Source of the DNA: Takifugu bimaculatus
Lineage: Eukaryota; Chordata; Actinopteri; Tetraodontiformes; Tetraodontidae
DNA: 64,000 bases
Direction: 5' to 3'
Assembly (NCBI GenBank): GCA_004026145.2
Contig: CP034991.1
Span: 4,898,294-4,962,293 of the forward strand
Position 1 is the stretch's first letter. Each line of letters starts with the position of its first letter. Positions 62,301 through 64,000 of the stretch are shown here, one piece after another. The notes beneath the pieces were generated by a model. That model was not told the origin of the DNA, ran no database searches, and saw nothing but the letters and a program-made list of their open reading frames with translations. Made by a program: the position numbers and the translations under genes.

Positions 62301-64000
62301 TAAAGAAAGGGACTGTGTTAAGGCAGAGAAAGGCAAACTGGAAAAAGAGCTTTCAGATGTGCATAGTAAGCTCTCGGCCCTCGAGACCGCTCGGGCAGAG
62401 CTGTCGGGCCAGAAAGAAGAATTGCAGGTAGTCAAAGACGAGCTTTCCAAAAGTCAAGAGGAGCTACTCGCCAAGCTGAAGTGCTCAGATGAAGACAGAG
62501 TGAAACTCAACGTGGAGCTGGAGAAGCTCAGAGACGGTCTTCTGGAAATGCAGAGCGAAAACCAAACCCTCAAGCAGATTAACGGCGAGCACAAGATGGA
62601 AGTGGAGGAGCTTCAGACACAAAGTGCAGAGAAGGACGATTCGTTGCTGAAGCATCGGGAGCAAATCGAGCAAACTGAAGGGAAATACAAGCAGCTGCTC
62701 CAAGATTATGAAAGTGTCTGCAGTCGGCACAAGCAGCTTGAAGGTGAACTCAGTGAAAGCAGATCGAAGCTCACATGTGAGAAGGACAGTTTGGTTCTAG
62801 AGAGAGACTCTGCCAGGAATGCCAAAAAGTCTCTAGATGCTAAAAATGCAGAGCTGCAGGCAAAACTAAAATCCTTAAACCTGGAAAAAGAAGACCTGAC
62901 AATGAAGAACAGCCAACTGCAGGCCCTCACAGAGACACTAACAAAAGAGAAGGTGGAGATGTCCTCAGAAATCAGCGCCGCGCTCCAGGATAAAAAGAGT
63001 CTGGAGGCGGCAAAGGAAGAGCTCCAGAATAAGCTCAGCGGGACCAAGAAAGACTTGGAGAGCTCCGTCCGTGAATGCGAAGAACTGAAAGCCTCAAAAG
63101 TCAGCTTGGCCCAGATGTTGGAAGAGTTCAAGAAGAACAGTCAAGTGACGGATTCTGAAAGGATGAACCTTCTGCAGCAGAAGGAAGAGCTGCTGGCAAA
63201 CCAAAGGAAAGTCTGCAGCGAGAAGGAAGAGCTCCAGGGGGAGATGGAAGAGCTAAAGGAGAAGCTCCAAGTCACCACGGAGCAGCTCTCTCAGTCCAAA
63301 GAAAAATTCAAGCACACTTTATCATCATTCGAGGACGAAAAGAAAGCCTTTTCCCTGCAGGCTTCTGAAGCCGAGATGGCCCTTCACGCTCTACGCAAGG
63401 AGAAGATGAGCCTGGAGTCGACACTTGAGCAACAGAAAATAGATTATGAGTCTTTATTGGAGGAGAAGGGAGAATTGGAAAATAGGTAACACGAAAACCG
63501 CAGCGGAGAAAAATGCTCTGTCTCTGGAGTGCGATAAGTTGGCTGGCGACGTGCGGTCCTTCAGAGATCAGTTGGACAGAAGCTGCCGAGACGGCGCTCA
63601 AGAAACATCGGACTTAACGGCAAAACTCGAGGAAAGCGGGCGGCGAGAGGCTGCGGCTGAGGCAGATGTGGCCTCCCTGAAGCGGGAAAAGGCCGAGCTA
63701 GAAGCTGAACTGCAGAGACACAAGGGGGACATGGAATTTCTCCAAAAGCAAAAGACCGAACTCGCACAGGAGCGCGATGGACTAAAACTGGAGTTGGAGA
63801 AGAGCGCCGCGGGTTTTGTTCAGGAGACCGAACAGCTCAGAAATGATCGCCAGCGTTTGCACTCTGAGACCGAAGCAAAGCTTCAGGCGCTGCAACAAGA
63901 GAAGCAGGAGATGTTTGCAGCAGATCCAGGAACTAAAACACCAGACCGGATCCCTGTCGGAGGCCAAGGATCTCCTCCAGACTAAGCTACAGGCGGAATC
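53341..64000 (+). CDS. clip1: CAP-Gly domain linker protein 1 (CLIP-170), 3' part missing
   Basis: Exons are 53341-53431, 53525-54084, 54197-54321, 54390-54607, 54708-54905, 55028-55149, 55238-55298, 57238-57342, 58928-59833, 59932-60048, 60215-60272, 60354-60437, 60541-60697, 60808-60973, 61067-61282 and 62209 to past the edge. The start is [20 protein letters not shown]. Two CAP-Gly domains lie at about residues 58-125 (GKNDG at 95-99) and 212-278, each followed by a Ser-rich linker ([20 protein letters not shown]). Then [20 protein letters not shown] begins the long dimeric coiled coil. CLIP1 binds EB proteins and tubulin tails at growing microtubule ends and links them to dynactin and IQGAP. 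The last exon is unusually long, at least 1.8 kb of heptad coding sequence. Extra bases in 54518-54520, near 63485 and in 63911-63913 break the frame. The C-terminal zinc knuckles lie outside the window. Confidence 0.95.
55299..57237 (+). other. clip1 intron, 1.9 kb
   Basis: Intron between the exons ending 55298 and starting 57238. It contains a TACTACTACTACTA tract near 55499-55511 and a T run at 56961-56976. No exon-like conserved segment was recognised. Confidence 0.6.
58085..58646. mobile_element. MITE with 21-bp terminal inverted repeats
   Basis: The left end TTTAAAGGAGCAGTATGTAAG at 58085-58105 is the exact reverse complement of 58626-58646. The 562-base element lies in the clip1 intron before exon 58928 and has no transposase. 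The outer TTTAAA is self-complementary, so the target duplication could be TTAA or TA. Similar 'aaaggagcagtatgtaag' ends occur in fish non-autonomous DNA elements. Confidence 0.8.
61283..62208 (+). other. clip1 intron, 0.9 kb
   Basis: AT-rich intron between the exon ending AYKEQAQ and the long coiled-coil exon. Nothing else is supported. Confidence 0.6.

Noticed and set aside
62706..63131. Leu/Ser-rich minus-strand frame in the clip1 rod exon
   Set aside because: Antisense of Glu/Lys heptad repeats; no evidence of its own.

Overview
The window is vertebrate nuclear DNA, almost certainly from a teleost fish. Its genes are split by many short GT-AG introns, their proteins closely resemble vertebrate families, the introns carry fish-type Tc1, MITE and LINE relics, and the gene order matches human 12q24.31. 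From left to right it holds a Tc1-like transposon end inside intron 1 of a RILP-like gene (rilpl1, minus; exon 1 only), hip1r (minus, 2942-15210), a single-exon hydroxycarboxylic-acid-receptor GPCR (hcar1-like, plus, 19014-19994), kntc1 (minus, 20910-36896), rsrc2 (plus, 37822-41820), an unrecognised four-exon gene (minus, 42588-44232), zcchc8 (plus, 44507-48796) and clip1 (plus, 53341 to beyond the right edge).

The human order CLIP1-ZCCHC8-RSRC2-KNTC1-HCAR-(DENR-CCDC62)-HIP1R is kept in reverse. Two differences stand out: no DENR or CCDC62 is seen between the receptor and hip1r, and an extra 377-codon gene sits between rsrc2 and zcchc8. kntc1/rsrc2 and the unknown gene/zcchc8 are head-to-head pairs; the receptor/kntc1 and rsrc2/unknown-gene pairs are tail-to-tail.

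These are housekeeping and signalling genes, not an operon. HIP1R links clathrin coats to actin. RILPL1 works with Rab GTPases and cilia. KNTC1 (ROD) is a kinetochore checkpoint protein. RSRC2 is an SR-rich RNA protein. ZCCHC8 is the scaffold of the nuclear exosome targeting complex. CLIP1 (CLIP-170) tracks microtubule plus ends.

Three patterns deserve attention. First, six multi-exon genes each contain single extra bases that break otherwise conserved frames (about ten cases, nearly all insertions, often in homopolymers), which looks like unpolished long-read assembly rather than gene decay. Second, five introns in three neighbouring genes use GC instead of GT at the donor, two of them consecutive in rsrc2. 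Third, zcchc8 intron 1 has a near-perfect U12-type donor and an apparent AT-AC end pair. The extra gene between rsrc2 and zcchc8 is the best candidate for something undescribed.
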